Assembly: GCA_050291365.1 (NCBI GenBank)
Contig: JBNKJS010000038.1
Span: 32,302 to 96,301, forward strand
Origin: JAAGZL01 sp050291365
Lineage (GTDB): Bacteria; Pseudomonadota; Gammaproteobacteria; Chromatiales; Chromatiaceae
Direction of reading: 5' to 3'
DNA length: 64,000 nt
The notes beneath the pieces were generated by a model. It worked only from the letters and a program-made list of their open reading frames with translations, ran no database searches and was not told where the DNA came from. Position numbers and translations under genes: made by a program. Positions 1 to 8,403 of the stretch are shown here, in pieces; within the stretch, counting starts at the first letter, position 1; every line of letters starts with the position of its first letter.

Positions 1-264
1 AACAGATTCAACTAAACCGGCGTTACAGATCAGGACATCTATACTATCTGTACTTCTTTTAATCGACCTAATCCAGGAACGAACCTGAACCTCATCAGAA
101 ATATCTACTACAGAATGAATATATGCTTCAGAATCTATGCTACTTTTACCGCGACTGCACCCATAGACACAGCTACCTGACGAAATGAACATTTGCGCAA
201 GCTGAAGACCAAGACCTCGACTGGTTCCGGTTATTATAATGTTTGATCGCTGACTACTATCCAT
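1..264 (-). CDS. Short-chain dehydrogenase/reductase, partial (C-terminal part lies outside the window)
   Basis: The first 88 residues of an NAD(P)-dependent SDR can be read on the minus strand; the gene runs off the left edge. The cofactor motif TGTSRGLG sits at about residues 12-19 and the structural NAG motif (ICNAG) near residue 82. The ATG at 264 has a GGAG ribosome site 5 bases upstream. It follows the acyl carrier protein gene with a 13-base gap, so the two are probably co-transcribed. SDRs beside ACP genes are often FabG-like ketoacyl reductases, but sugar-nucleotide reductases have the same fold, and the substrate cannot be decided from this fragment. Confidence 0.85.
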   Translation of the reverse strand, partial: MDSSQRSNIIITGTSRGLGLQLAQMFISSGSCVYGCSRGKSSIDSEAYIHSVVDISDEVQVRSWIRSIKRSTDSIDVLICNAGLVESV

Positions 265-277
265 GTCAACTCCAATA

Positions 278-571
278 TTAAATCATACTGGCAATGTATT
301 CAGACAGCACTTTTACAGAGAGCGAAGGATTGTTCGTGTTAAAATTATTAATGTCATCAAGCACCAAAAATACTTCCCTGTTTAAAGCTTCTGAAATACG
401 ATCTTCTAGATCACTTATAAATGTTACAAAACCAATCGAATCAAATTTTGATTCATTCCCTAGAACAATCAGCGCCTCTGAAAAGTCAACATCAGAATCA
501 ACAACACCTGACTGCTTAAGGCTTTCAAACGTTTCTCTAATAACATCTAATGACATCTGGTAATTATCCAT
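278..571 (-). CDS. Acyl carrier protein-like protein
   Basis: This 97-residue acidic protein has the size and helical look of an acyl carrier protein. The motif DSIGFV at residues 44-49 places Ser45 where ACPs carry 4'-phosphopantetheine (usual motif DSL). I chose the ATG at 571 because GGAG lies 5 bases before it; an in-frame start at 616 would add 15 residues and lacks such a site. It stands between an SDR gene and, after a 300-base gap, a GT61 gene. A dedicated ACP in an O-antigen locus suggests that an acyl group is built or carried for a sugar decoration. The role is inferred; the ACP fold is well supported. Confidence 0.75.
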   Translation of the reverse strand: MDNYQMSLDVIRETFESLKQSGVVDSDVDFSEALIVLGNESKFDSIGFVTFISDLEDRISEALNREVFLVLDDINNFNTNNPSLSVKVLSEYIASMI

Positions 572-717
572 TTCTTCTCCATATTGTTCTTTTATAAGAA
601 CACACTGACCATGCATGCTTTTCCTGCGGGTAGAAAAGAAGCCACTATACCAATGGCTCTGTGCTAGTATTCAATAATACCCGTAGGACTGTCATTAGCT
701 TATACTAATGTCTACAA

Positions 718-759
718 TCAGTAGTATACAGTAGAGGCTAAAGCCTGTGAACGCCACAT
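718..759 (-). other. Short leader-like ORF with a strong ribosome site
   Basis: Within the gap upstream of the ACP gene, an ATG at 759 follows a full GGAGGAG sequence at 764-770 by 4 bases, but the frame closes after 13 codons. It may be a leader peptide or the 5' stub of a lost gene. No homology can be claimed from 13 residues. Confidence 0.2.
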
Positions 760-892
760 AATTCTCCTCCATTGCTCTATCTTAACCTCTATTTTTAAGC
801 CAAAATGGGGGGATTCATCACTAACTCTGCCACGCCCAAGTAATTATACCTTGCGCCTAACAATGTAATTACCCCCAATAACCAGATTACAT

Positions 893-2164
893 CTAACTCT
901 GCATTCCGAGAACATTTATGCTAGCCATAACTTTCTGAGGATCTATATAATAATCATCGTGAGCTTGAAATATACCAGTAACGACATTGGCTCTCGGTCC
1001 TGCAATATAATTGATATTTACGTCTGACACCCTACCCAAAGCATCCCAATAAGGATACTTTTTGAAGGGGTGATCTGAGTGGAGAATTACTACAACCGTT
1101 TTGGGGCTGCACCAAATAATATTTGCAAACCCGGCACCAGATGGACCAATAACTATTTCTGCCTGCGAAAATAAACTGATCTGACCAGAAACTGACAAGG
1201 TATTTAAGTCAATAATTTCGAATGAGCATTTCTCTAACTGCGCTATTATTTCATCCTCGTTAATAAGCCTTCGATATGTATCGCCTCGACGCAAAAAAAG
1301 ACGTCTACCTTGATGTGTGCATGAATTGCCATGAGCTTCTTTTATTGATATAGCCATCTTTTTCAGCAGGCCGACTGGCATATAGACAGTATCAGTGCCT
1401 GGGGGACGTTCATAAGTATCGAATATTCGTGAAATATCAGAAGGATAAATGAGACGCCGCACCTGATACCATACTCCCTTCTTTAGTTTGCAAACTGGGC
1501 GTCCTGGTTTTTTTAGTAGATCAAGAAGCATATACAGATTGGGATGCAATCCATCTGAAACGAGCAGAGGGATTGTTGAATCTGCAACGAAATGCTCTAT
1601 AGCAAAAAGCCGGGGCAATATTTCAACCACCCAGTGAAAATAATTCCCCTCATGCTCATTAAAAAGATGTATTCCGCTTGGAATCAAACTATTATCCAAC
1701 CGCTCCAGTCCAAGGTGTAGAACTGGCCCATCTGATATTTTGATATCGAAGTCTTTAGGTTGAAGGTTGAACTTCCGGAATCCAGTTTCAAGCTCATCAT
1801 TGAGTGCCAACATTGAATCACAGACAATAGTTCTACTGCCCGCAATAACAACAACATTATCAATCTCTGCAATATATGGAGGTGGGTAGCTGGGGGAGTT
1901 TTTCCATTCCTCATCTACAGCTTCGGTAATTTTCTCAGTAATACTACAATTTTCAATTTCATCACTATCGTTTAATATGCGTCCATGCGCATAGTCCATA
2001 ACACTGAATAAAGGATATGCAATACTCTTTTCCTCACCGTAATCGCATCCATCACATCGTTCAATCGCACAACACAAATCGTCAACTCTCGTACTGTCGT
2101 TTAAAGAAATGACTGATAGTAACCATTTTTTTGCGCTGGCTTTTAGATGATTGAAAAGTTTCAT
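893..2164 (-). CDS. Glycosyltransferase family 61 (DUF563-like)
   Basis: The protein carries the hallmarks of the GT61/DUF563 family: a GNYFHWVVEILPRL block at about residues 173-186, an RRLFLRRG block near 290 and a C-terminal GPSGAGFANIIWC block near 340. Such enzymes transfer a sugar in polysaccharide or O-antigen assembly in the cytoplasm. The frame is open up to 2299, which would overlap the preceding gene by about 100 bases. I prefer the ATG at 2164 (MKLFNHLKAS), 37 bases after that gene's stop, although no clear ribosome site precedes it, so the start is uncertain. The donor and acceptor sugars cannot be predicted. Confidence 0.8.
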   Translation of the reverse strand: MKLFNHLKASAKKWLLSVISLNDSTRVDDLCCAIERCDGCDYGEEKSIAYPLFSVMDYAHGRILNDSDEIENCSITEKITEAVDEEWKNSPSYPPPYIAEIDNVVVIAGSRTIVCDSMLALNDELETGFRKFNLQPKDFDIKISDGPVLHLGLERLDNSLIPSGIHLFNEHEGNYFHWVVEILPRLFAIEHFVADSTIPLLVSDGLHPNLYMLLDLLKKPGRPVCKLKKGVWYQVRRLIYPSDISRIFDTYERPPGTDTVYMPVGLLKKMAISIKEAHGNSCTHQGRRLFLRRGDTYRRLINEDEIIAQLEKCSFEIIDLNTLSVSGQISLFSQAEIVIGPSGAGFANIIWCSPKTVVVILHSDHPFKKYPYWDALGRVSDVNINYIAGPRANVVTGIFQAHDDYYIDPQKVMASINVLGMQS

Positions 2165-2201
2165 ATTTGCGAACAAGCGGTTCGATGCAAGCTGAATCCC
2201 C

Positions 2202-3092
2202 TCAAAAACATTTTGAATTACTTTCACCCGCCATAGTGCTACTTCCATCAAGCCTGAGTATAGTGCGCAGTTCACGTGATGGCATGATAGTTCTGTCAAC
2301 TAGGCCTGCTAACTGATGCACCCGGCGCACAAGATTTATATTTGAGGCAAACTCACTTCTTCCTCGGTCATGCCAAAGAAAGTCCTCTAAACCAACACGA
2401 ACACCATGCGCTACGGTTGCCGCTAGAGCCATAACCGGTATCTGAGTTGCACCAATCCCAGCTAGACTCCAAACTGTACCATCAGGTAAATTATGGATCA
2501 GGGCGGTGATGCTAAGAAGGTCAGCTTGTGCAGTTGCAATATTGCCTAACATCAAGTTAGCGTAATGCGGTGACAGAAGGCCAATTTTAGAACAAAGGTA
2601 ACGTGCATAATTAGCCATACCTAGATCGAAAATCTCAAATTCTGGACGTATTCCACGGTCAATCATTCTTTGCACCAACTCCTGAACCATTTGCGGTTCA
2701 TTGATGCTTGCTTGCCTAGCAGCATTAAACGATGAGAGAGTTAAGGAAGCCATATCAGGACGATAATCTCCTACAAGATTCAAAACATCTCCCCTCTCCT
2801 CAAGACCTGAAAATATTCGTCCTGAGCAAGACACGCAAATAATTAGCTCTGGGTGTTGTTCACGAATTCCCGCAATTATCGGCACATATGCTTCTTTTTT
2901 ATATGTGGGCAACCCATCCCTGTCTCTAGCATGAATATGCACTATTGAGATTCCAATATCTGCAGCAGCATTCACATCTCGCACAATTTCCTCTGCTGTT
3001 AGCGGAACATGCGGAGACATTTTTCTAGTCGGAATCAAGCCTGTAGGGGCAAGATTAATAATGAGCGGATCAAAACAAGGAACAACACTCAT
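2202..3092 (-). CDS. Beta-keto acid cleavage enzyme (BKACE/DUF849 family)
   Basis: This 296-residue protein matches the BKACE family, TIM-barrel zinc enzymes that join a beta-keto acid with acetyl-CoA to give acetoacetate and a new acyl-CoA. Visible landmarks are the NLAPTG start, the metal-binding HIHARDRDG motif at about residues 47-55, CVSCSGR near 85 and the late VGLEDFLW block with the conserved glutamate. The ATG at 3092 starts 4 bases after the upstream stop; a longer frame to 3158 would overlap the acyltransferase. The family usually acts in amino-acid or carnitine catabolism, so its place between a glycosyltransferase and an acyltransferase of an O-antigen locus is unusual. It may supply an unusual acyl-CoA for a sugar substituent (inference). 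Confidence 0.85.
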   Translation of the reverse strand: MSVVPCFDPLIINLAPTGLIPTRKMSPHVPLTAEEIVRDVNAAADIGISIVHIHARDRDGLPTYKKEAYVPIIAGIREQHPELIICVSCSGRIFSGLEERGDVLNLVGDYRPDMASLTLSSFNAARQASINEPQMVQELVQRMIDRGIRPEFEIFDLGMANYARYLCSKIGLLSPHYANLMLGNIATAQADLLSITALIHNLPDGTVWSLAGIGATQIPVMALAATVAHGVRVGLEDFLWHDRGRSEFASNINLVRRVHQLAGLVDRTIMPSRELRTILRLDGSSTMAGESNSKCF

Positions 3093-3096
3093 ATAT

Positions 3097-3750
3097 TCAC
3101 ACCCCCTTCCCATTGTAGCCATATATATGCTGTTTGCTGATTCGTGCAGGATTCCCAATCACAAGGGTATTCGCTGGAACGTCTTTTGTCACAACCGCTC
3201 CACCGCCGACAACAGCATTAGAGCCTACATGAACTCCAGGCATAATAACTGCTCCTAATCCAACAACAGCACCTCGCCCAATAGACACATTTCCTCCTGC
3301 TGAAACAGATGGCCCGACAGAAGAAAATTCTTCCATAACAAAATGATGTCCAAGGGAAGCACTACGATTAATGAAGGAAAACGCCCCAAGTCTAGACATG
3401 CCGCCTATTGTTACGCCACTGTTGATATATACCCCTTGGTCCATAATCATGGATTTGGCTAAAATAGCTGTCGGGTCTACCAGTGGATCAAAGCGGCTAG
3501 CCCCTATTGCTGCTGCCTGTTCAAAGGCAAATCTTCTATGGGCCGGAGTGAATAGTGGTATAGCAAAGGATAGATTAAGCAATGAGGTAGTAATATCAGA
3601 AATACCGATCAACTTAGTTCTGTCAATGGCAAAATTCTCCGTTTTAATATTTTTCACAATGGCGACAACATTTATACCACATCTCAAGCACGTTTCTTCT
3701 AGATCAACGACAATGGGAGATCCAGAACTATAAAGCACAATAGATTGCAT
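3097..3750 (-). CDS. Left-handed beta-helix sugar O/N-acyltransferase (NeuD/PglD-like)
   Basis: This 217-residue protein has an N-terminal alpha/beta domain of about 90 residues and a C-terminal hexapeptide-repeat helix (repeats such as IGRGAVVGLGAVIMPGVHVGSNAVVGGGAVVTKD), ending in the NPAR motif of NeuD/PglD-type acyltransferases. These enzymes transfer acetyl or other short acyl groups from acyl-CoA to amino or hydroxyl groups of nucleotide sugars. The usual GxGGH motif of PglD is replaced here by SSGSP near residue 8, and the expected catalytic histidine region reads LGHHF. It is translated immediately before the BKACE gene (4-base gap), so the acyl donor could come from that enzyme. A run of seven G bases lies just upstream of the start. 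Confidence 0.8.
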   Translation of the reverse strand: MQSIVLYSSGSPIVVDLEETCLRCGINVVAIVKNIKTENFAIDRTKLIGISDITTSLLNLSFAIPLFTPAHRRFAFEQAAAIGASRFDPLVDPTAILAKSMIMDQGVYINSGVTIGGMSRLGAFSFINRSASLGHHFVMEEFSSVGPSVSAGGNVSIGRGAVVGLGAVIMPGVHVGSNAVVGGGAVVTKDVPANTLVIGNPARISKQHIYGYNGKGV

Positions 3751-4007
3751 TAGGATATACCCCCCCGGTCCTGCATGCCTGCACTAATAGAATTACCTGG
3801 CCATTAGCCCTTTCGCCGCTTCGCATCACGTGTTGCACCATCTCTCCGTTATGGCTGGTCGAGCAAACCCATAACTCCGGGCATAATGCATCTCTCCAAT
3901 AAGTGACCCGCATTATAGTTAACTACAACCAATAAAATAATACCATTCTCCCTCTCTTTCATCATTCCCTACTCGGCCATAATCGTTTGTCAAAAACACA
4001 CCAGACC

Positions 4008-4587
4008 TCATACACAGAGGCAGAACATCTTTGCTGGATCGGCTTCCGTTTTCGCCACATCTAAGGCAATCCATAATACGCATCTCTTTTTAGCCATGAG
4101 AATAACAGACCCCTGACCTTTTAAGGCAAACGAAATGATTACGGTAATATTCATAAATAAGTGGAGCGGCAGACAGGCCCAGAACAACCAACCCGGCATA
4201 TTTTTTACATATGTCCAGACTAAATTGCGATGTCCGTGGTAAACAGAGAAGTCACTATGCTTTCCACTAGAAGAGGCAGAACCAACATGACTTACAACAG
4301 CATCAGTTACAAGCATTGACCGGTAACCGGCCAAACTCAAACGGAAGCCAAGATCTATATCCTCCGCGTAACAAAAGAGGTCCTCATCAAACCCACCCAT
4401 CTCTTTTATCGCCTTAGCGCGATAAAGCGCAGCGCCAGCACAAGATGAATATATCTCAGACGGCATCATACCCACTATAATGCTACATTTGATACTATAA
4501 TAACTACCCAATTAGGCCGACTGCTCCAATTACCCCAATACCTTTCGGATCAGCACTCATCTTCCACTCCAATCGCTCACTTTGCTT
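4008..4587 (-). pseudogene. Glycosyltransferase family 2 remnant (rhamnosyltransferase-like), frameshifted and truncated
   Basis: The main frame (to about 4511) contains the GT2 acceptor-side motif CAGAALYRAKAIKEMGGFDE followed by an EDIDLGFRLSLAGY block and a C-terminal membrane-like stretch. It lacks the N-terminal nucleotide-binding half and any good start. In the +1 frame just upstream, from 4587 to about 4512, the reading KMSADPKGIGVIGAVGLI resembles the preceding part of a GT2 domain, ending in TAG exactly where the downstream frame takes over. The simplest reading is a broken gene with a frameshift near 4510 and loss of its 5' half. The C-terminal end (AKTEADPAKMF) also looks abnormal for the family. 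Confidence 0.7.
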
Positions 4588-4670
4588 CTATGTTAAACAA
4601 CTTCCCCTTGCCTAACTCAACAAGCTTCCAAAAACACTAAGCAACTACAAGCCTAATGTGACGAGCCACA

Positions 4671-4721
4671 TCAGGCCATATGGATACCGATAAATCCTGC
4701 GAAACCACCACACCTTAACAT
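4671..4721 (-). pseudogene. Possible 5' stub of an NAD-dependent sugar epimerase/dehydratase
   Basis: An ATG directly following the stop of the GT4 gene opens 16 codons with GGFAGFIGIHMA, which resembles the Rossmann motif GGAGFIGSHL of nucleotide-sugar epimerases, and then closes with TGA. It adjoins the GT2 remnant, so it may be another fragment of a lost sugar gene. The match is about ten residues, so it is weak. Confidence 0.22.
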
Positions 4722-5846
4722 CTAATCTTTAAGCAAACCAAAAAACAATCTTGCCGTACTTTCCGCCGTTACTGACCATGAAAAATCTTTTACGCGCTGC
4801 AACCCTAACTCCCTATAATGGTTGCGTAGTGATTCATCATCCATAAGCCTCCGAACGCATTCAGCAAGACCTTTCGCTGAATTACGATTAAATACTTGTG
4901 CAGCATTACCTACAACCTCTACCAGAGCATCAGCATCACTAGCAACCACGGGCGATCCCTGCGCCATAGCCTCAAGCACTGGCAATCCAAAACCCTCGTA
5001 GACGGATGCTTGGATTGTACATAACGCGCCACGATAATTTGCCAGTAACTCACTATCTGACAACCCTTCATGCAACTCTACCAGTTCCCTTCCTCCATGC
5101 TCCCTAAGATACCGGTCAAGCACACCCTCAATATCACTCCCTATTATTTTTAGCTTACACACTACTCCCTCGCTGTTAATCCTTTTAATAGCATCTACAA
5201 CCAGACCAATATTCTTATTTGGAGTAAGATTGCCGACCACCATACAATATGAGACATTTGCCTTTGCAACACCCTCTTGAGAGGAAGTATTTGCGCCAGT
5301 AACTCCAAGATAAATACTGTGCAGTGTTCCTTCAAGCCAAGGATAAAAAGAAATAAGATCTCTATGTGTAGTCTTAGATATAGTTATAACCGAGTCAGCC
5401 GCCTTCATGCTTAATGGAATAAACATCTTCCAATAGAGGCGCTGTAATGGACGAACAAATTGAGGATAAAGCTTGTAATAAAGATCGTGTACAGTTACTA
5501 CCTTTAGAAACCCCCCCCACAATGGACTCACAAACCCAGGAGAAAAAAGCAAGTCAAGATCATCGTTCTTTACTTTAGCGGGCAGCAACAATTGCTCATA
5601 AGCAACGCGCCCTACCAGTGAGCCATGAATATTGATTATTCTGAGATTTACGCCTGACTTGTAAAACTCAGACGGCAAATGGACCCCTTCACGCACATAA
5701 ACGGTCCACTCAAAATAATCTAATGCCAGCAACTCAGAGAATAGACTAAAGGCATAACGTACAGTTCCACCCATATACCCGGGGCGTATGTAAAGCAAAT
5801 TCAAACCACATCGTGGTCTGCTACTTAAATCTGAGCCATCATTCAT
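4722..5846 (-). CDS. Glycosyltransferase family 4
   Basis: This 374-residue GT-B enzyme has an N-terminal glycine-rich acceptor domain (YIRPGYMGGTVRYA) and a C-terminal donor domain with VGNLTPNKNI near 205 and the E-x7-E motif in VYEGFGLPVLEAM near 285, which binds the nucleotide sugar. Length and motif order are normal for retaining GT4 enzymes. It lies 11 bases after the next GT4 gene, so both belong to one transcription unit that probably began at gmd. It likely adds a mannose-, rhamnose- or related sugar to the lipid-linked O-unit at the inner face of the membrane; the actual sugar cannot be read from sequence. Confidence 0.88.
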   Translation of the reverse strand: MNDGSDLSSRPRCGLNLLYIRPGYMGGTVRYAFSLFSELLALDYFEWTVYVREGVHLPSEFYKSGVNLRIINIHGSLVGRVAYEQLLLPAKVKNDDLDLLFSPGFVSPLWGGFLKVVTVHDLYYKLYPQFVRPLQRLYWKMFIPLSMKAADSVITISKTTHRDLISFYPWLEGTLHSIYLGVTGANTSSQEGVAKANVSYCMVVGNLTPNKNIGLVVDAIKRINSEGVVCKLKIIGSDIEGVLDRYLREHGGRELVELHEGLSDSELLANYRGALCTIQASVYEGFGLPVLEAMAQGSPVVASDADALVEVVGNAAQVFNRNSAKGLAECVRRLMDDESLRNHYRELGLQRVKDFSWSVTAESTARLFFGLLKD

Positions 5847-5857
5847 TTATAACAACA

Positions 5858-6976
5858 TTATCCTCGCGCTGAAACTGCCTTTTCAAAAACCGCGGCCAAT
5901 TGACTAGCTGATTTATCCCAGCTGAATCTAGCAGCACTTTTCTCAGCATTTAAACCCAGGCTATTTCTCAAATCTTCATTGCTTATCATTTGCTCTAACC
6001 CTTCGCAAATGGAGTCAACATCAAGCGCATCCACTAGCAATCCTGCATCACCAGCTACTTCTGGCATCGAGGAGTTATTTGATGTTAGCACCGGCACACC
6101 GTAAAGCATTGACTCAGCCAAGGGTAATCCAAACCCTTCATATATAGAAGGCATGGTCAGAAATAGAGCATTTGCATACAACATGGCTAAAGTATCATCG
6201 CTTGTATACCCAACAATCCGCACATGATTCTCTAGCCCAAGATCATTAACTATGCCTTTTAGGTTAACATTACCCCAGCCGTCAGCACCTGCAATAACCA
6301 ACATAGTGGAGTCTCTAGATATCTTACCAAGTTTTGAAAACGCTAATAGAAGCCTGCGCAGATTCTTTCTTGGCTCAAGTGTTCCAACAAAAAGAACATA
6401 ACTACGATCAATGCCAAATTGCATTAATTGATCGGAAGACTGAATTTTTTCTACTCGTTTTGCGCCTAATGGAATCACTTCGATACTATCGAATGGTATT
6501 TCATAGTGATCATCTAGCGCTTCAGCAGTTGCCACGGAGTCAGCAACTATATAGTCTGATCTCCGTATTGCTTTAGGTGATAGATAGCTTTCTAACAACC
6601 TAGTTACTGGCCTCATAGTCTCAGGCGCAATTTTCCACACCACGTCATGAATTGTTACTACTTGCGGTATTTTTTTTGATAATTTTCTAGGAAGCCTATG
6701 GGCAGGCCCCCAAAACAGATCCACATCATCCTCTTGCGCCCACAACGGAAGATGGTATTCAGACCAGATTTGTCTAAACAAACCATTTCTATAATTTTTT
6801 GAACGAATCCTATGCGCATCTAAATCGTAAAGATACTCACTCCTAATAGGATCAGGGCTATATAGATAAAGGTCAGTATGATCAAGCCTTGACAACGCCC
6901 TACACATTTCTAGGGTATAGCGCCCAACCCCTGTAAGAGGGCGTGTTAGCACTCGTGCATCTACTCCTACTTTCAT
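5858..6976 (-). CDS. Glycosyltransferase family 4 (mannosyltransferase-like)
   Basis: This 372-residue GT4 enzyme opens with VGVDARVLTRPLTGVGRYTLE, typical of mannosyl/rhamnosyltransferases that act on O-antigen intermediates. The donor site shows VGTLEPRKNL near 195 and IYEGFGLPLAES near 277, followed by SNNSSMPEVAGDAG, another family block. It abuts the broken rmd gene and the intact gmd. If GDP-4-keto-6-deoxymannose or GDP-mannose is made here, these GT4 enzymes are candidates to use it. With rmd broken, GDP-rhamnose would have to come from elsewhere. Confidence 0.88.
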   Translation of the reverse strand: MKVGVDARVLTRPLTGVGRYTLEMCRALSRLDHTDLYLYSPDPIRSEYLYDLDAHRIRSKNYRNGLFRQIWSEYHLPLWAQEDDVDLFWGPAHRLPRKLSKKIPQVVTIHDVVWKIAPETMRPVTRLLESYLSPKAIRRSDYIVADSVATAEALDDHYEIPFDSIEVIPLGAKRVEKIQSSDQLMQFGIDRSYVLFVGTLEPRKNLRRLLLAFSKLGKISRDSTMLVIAGADGWGNVNLKGIVNDLGLENHVRIVGYTSDDTLAMLYANALFLTMPSIYEGFGLPLAESMLYGVPVLTSNNSSMPEVAGDAGLLVDALDVDSICEGLEQMISNEDLRNSLGLNAEKSAARFSWDKSASQLAAVFEKAVSARG

Positions 6977-7361
6977 TTAGCAATTACTACCTTCCCGCAG
7001 CACCCATCTAAGAGTTTCTTCTAAATAGCATTCCTTCCACTCGCCTAACAATCTTTTAAGACGGCTGTTACATCCCTTTAATACTCGCATATTTGGCTCA
7101 TGATTCGCCAGCGCCACCAAAAGGTTTCTTGTGCCAAATAAGTTAGCCTCATCAAAGTCTTTTTGTTTTCCACGCCAGTCAATTGTAACTCCGGCAAGAT
7201 GCATCACCAGTTCTGGCTGGATCTGCTCAATCAGCGCAGAAGCCCCACTAACATCTGTCAAGTCAGAAGCTAGACCAACAGCTGTATTACCATGCGACTT
7301 AATCTCTGATTGAAGATAGCACAGCCCATAAAACCACTTAGCCCTGTAACCAAAGTACACA
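6977..7361 (-). pseudogene. rmd: Broken GDP-4-keto-6-deoxymannose reductase gene with frameshift and internal deletion
   Basis: Starting at an ATG at 7361, four bases after gmd, the reading MCTLVTGLSGFMG gives the Rossmann motif of an SDR-type reductase, but this frame is soon lost. A second frame carries the middle of the protein (DLTDVSGASALIEQIQPELV, then HLAGVTIDW and LFGTRNLLVAL) and then jumps from NMRVL to a piece that looks like the family C terminus (RLKRLLGEWK, then LEETLRWVL). About 150 residues, including the YxxxK catalytic region, are missing. Gene position after gmd and these pieces fit Rmd. It cannot encode an active enzyme. Confidence 0.7.
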
Positions 7362-7365
7362 TAAC

Positions 7366-8403
7366 CTAAAACGATATGCCCTTTTCCACCCTGACTAAAT
7401 CTCCCTTTACCATCATAGCGCACAGCTCTTCAAGAGTTGTTTTTGACTCCCATCCAAGTACATTTTTAGCTTTTTCAGGATTACCGACCAACAACCCAAC
7501 TTCATCGGGCCTGAAAAATTCAGGGTTAATTTTGATGATAGTTGCACCGGTTTTATCATCGACACCTATTTCATCACAGCCAGCTCCTTGCCAACAAATA
7601 TTGATATCCAGAGCCATGCAACTCATCTCAACAAAATCACGCACGCTTTCTGTCCTACCGGTTGCCAACACAAAAGTATCTGGAGAGTCCGCCTGAAGCA
7701 TTCTCCACATACCCTCAACATAATCTTTGGCATAACCCCAATCGCGTTTCGCACTGAGATTTCCTAACTCAATAAATGGTTGCTTTCCAAGCTTCACCCG
7801 AGCCAATCCATCAGTTATTTTGCGAGTGACAAACTCAAGACCACGCAATGGTGATTCATGGTTAAACAGAATACCACTAGAACCAAAAATATCATAAGTT
7901 TCACGATAATTAATTGTCATCCAATGCGCATAAACTTTAGCAGCCCCATAAGGGCTACGCGGATGAAATGGTGTATCTTCAGTCTGAGGAATCTCTTGAA
8001 CTTTGCCAAACATCTCAGAGGTAGATGCTTGATAATATTTTATCTTTGGATTGACGACACGAATTGCCTCCAGCAAGCACGCGGCCCCAAGCCCCGTAAT
8101 CTTAGCTGTGGTGAGAGGCTGGCCGAAAGATACTGCAACAAAGCTTTTTCCAGCAAGATTATACACTTCGTCTGGTTTTGATTTTTCCAACAAACAAATA
8201 TTTGATTCCAGATCTGCAAGGTCATAATCAACCAAATGCAGATTAGGATTGTCACGAAGACCCAACTCATCTATGCGCCAAAAGTTTGTTGATGCCGTAC
8301 AGCGATATGTGCCATACACCGTATAACCTTTTTCTAAAAGAAGCCCAGCAAGATAAGCACCGTCTTGACCTGTGATTCCAGTTATTACAGCGCTTTTACT
8401 CAT
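7366..8403 (-). CDS. gmd: GDP-mannose 4,6-dehydratase
   Basis: The 345-residue protein has the signature N terminus GITGQDGAYLAGLLLEKGY (NADP-binding), the substrate block STSEMFGKVQEIPQTE and the catalytic YGAAK (YxxxK) motif near 152-156, all characteristic of GMD. It converts GDP-D-mannose to GDP-4-keto-6-deoxymannose, precursor of D-rhamnose, L-fucose and related sugars. Length is close to the family norm. The next gene downstream, which should be the partner reductase rmd, is broken. Unless another reductase or aminotransferase uses the product, this enzyme may be a leftover step or may feed a different branch. Confidence 0.93.
   Translation of the reverse strand: MSKSAVITGITGQDGAYLAGLLLEKGYTVYGTYRCTASTNFWRIDELGLRDNPNLHLVDYDLADLESNICLLEKSKPDEVYNLAGKSFVAVSFGQPLTTAKITGLGAACLLEAIRVVNPKIKYYQASTSEMFGKVQEIPQTEDTPFHPRSPYGAAKVYAHWMTINYRETYDIFGSSGILFNHESPLRGLEFVTRKITDGLARVKLGKQPFIELGNLSAKRDWGYAKDYVEGMWRMLQADSPDTFVLATGRTESVRDFVEMSCMALDINICWQGAGCDEIGVDDKTGATIIKINPEFFRPDEVGLLVGNPEKAKNVLGWESKTTLEELCAMMVKGDLVRVEKGISF

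Noticed and set aside
3728..3913. Minus-strand 61-codon frame upstream of the acyltransferase
   Set aside because: It overlaps the acyltransferase start, has no ribosome site or recognisable motif, and lies in a likely promoter region.
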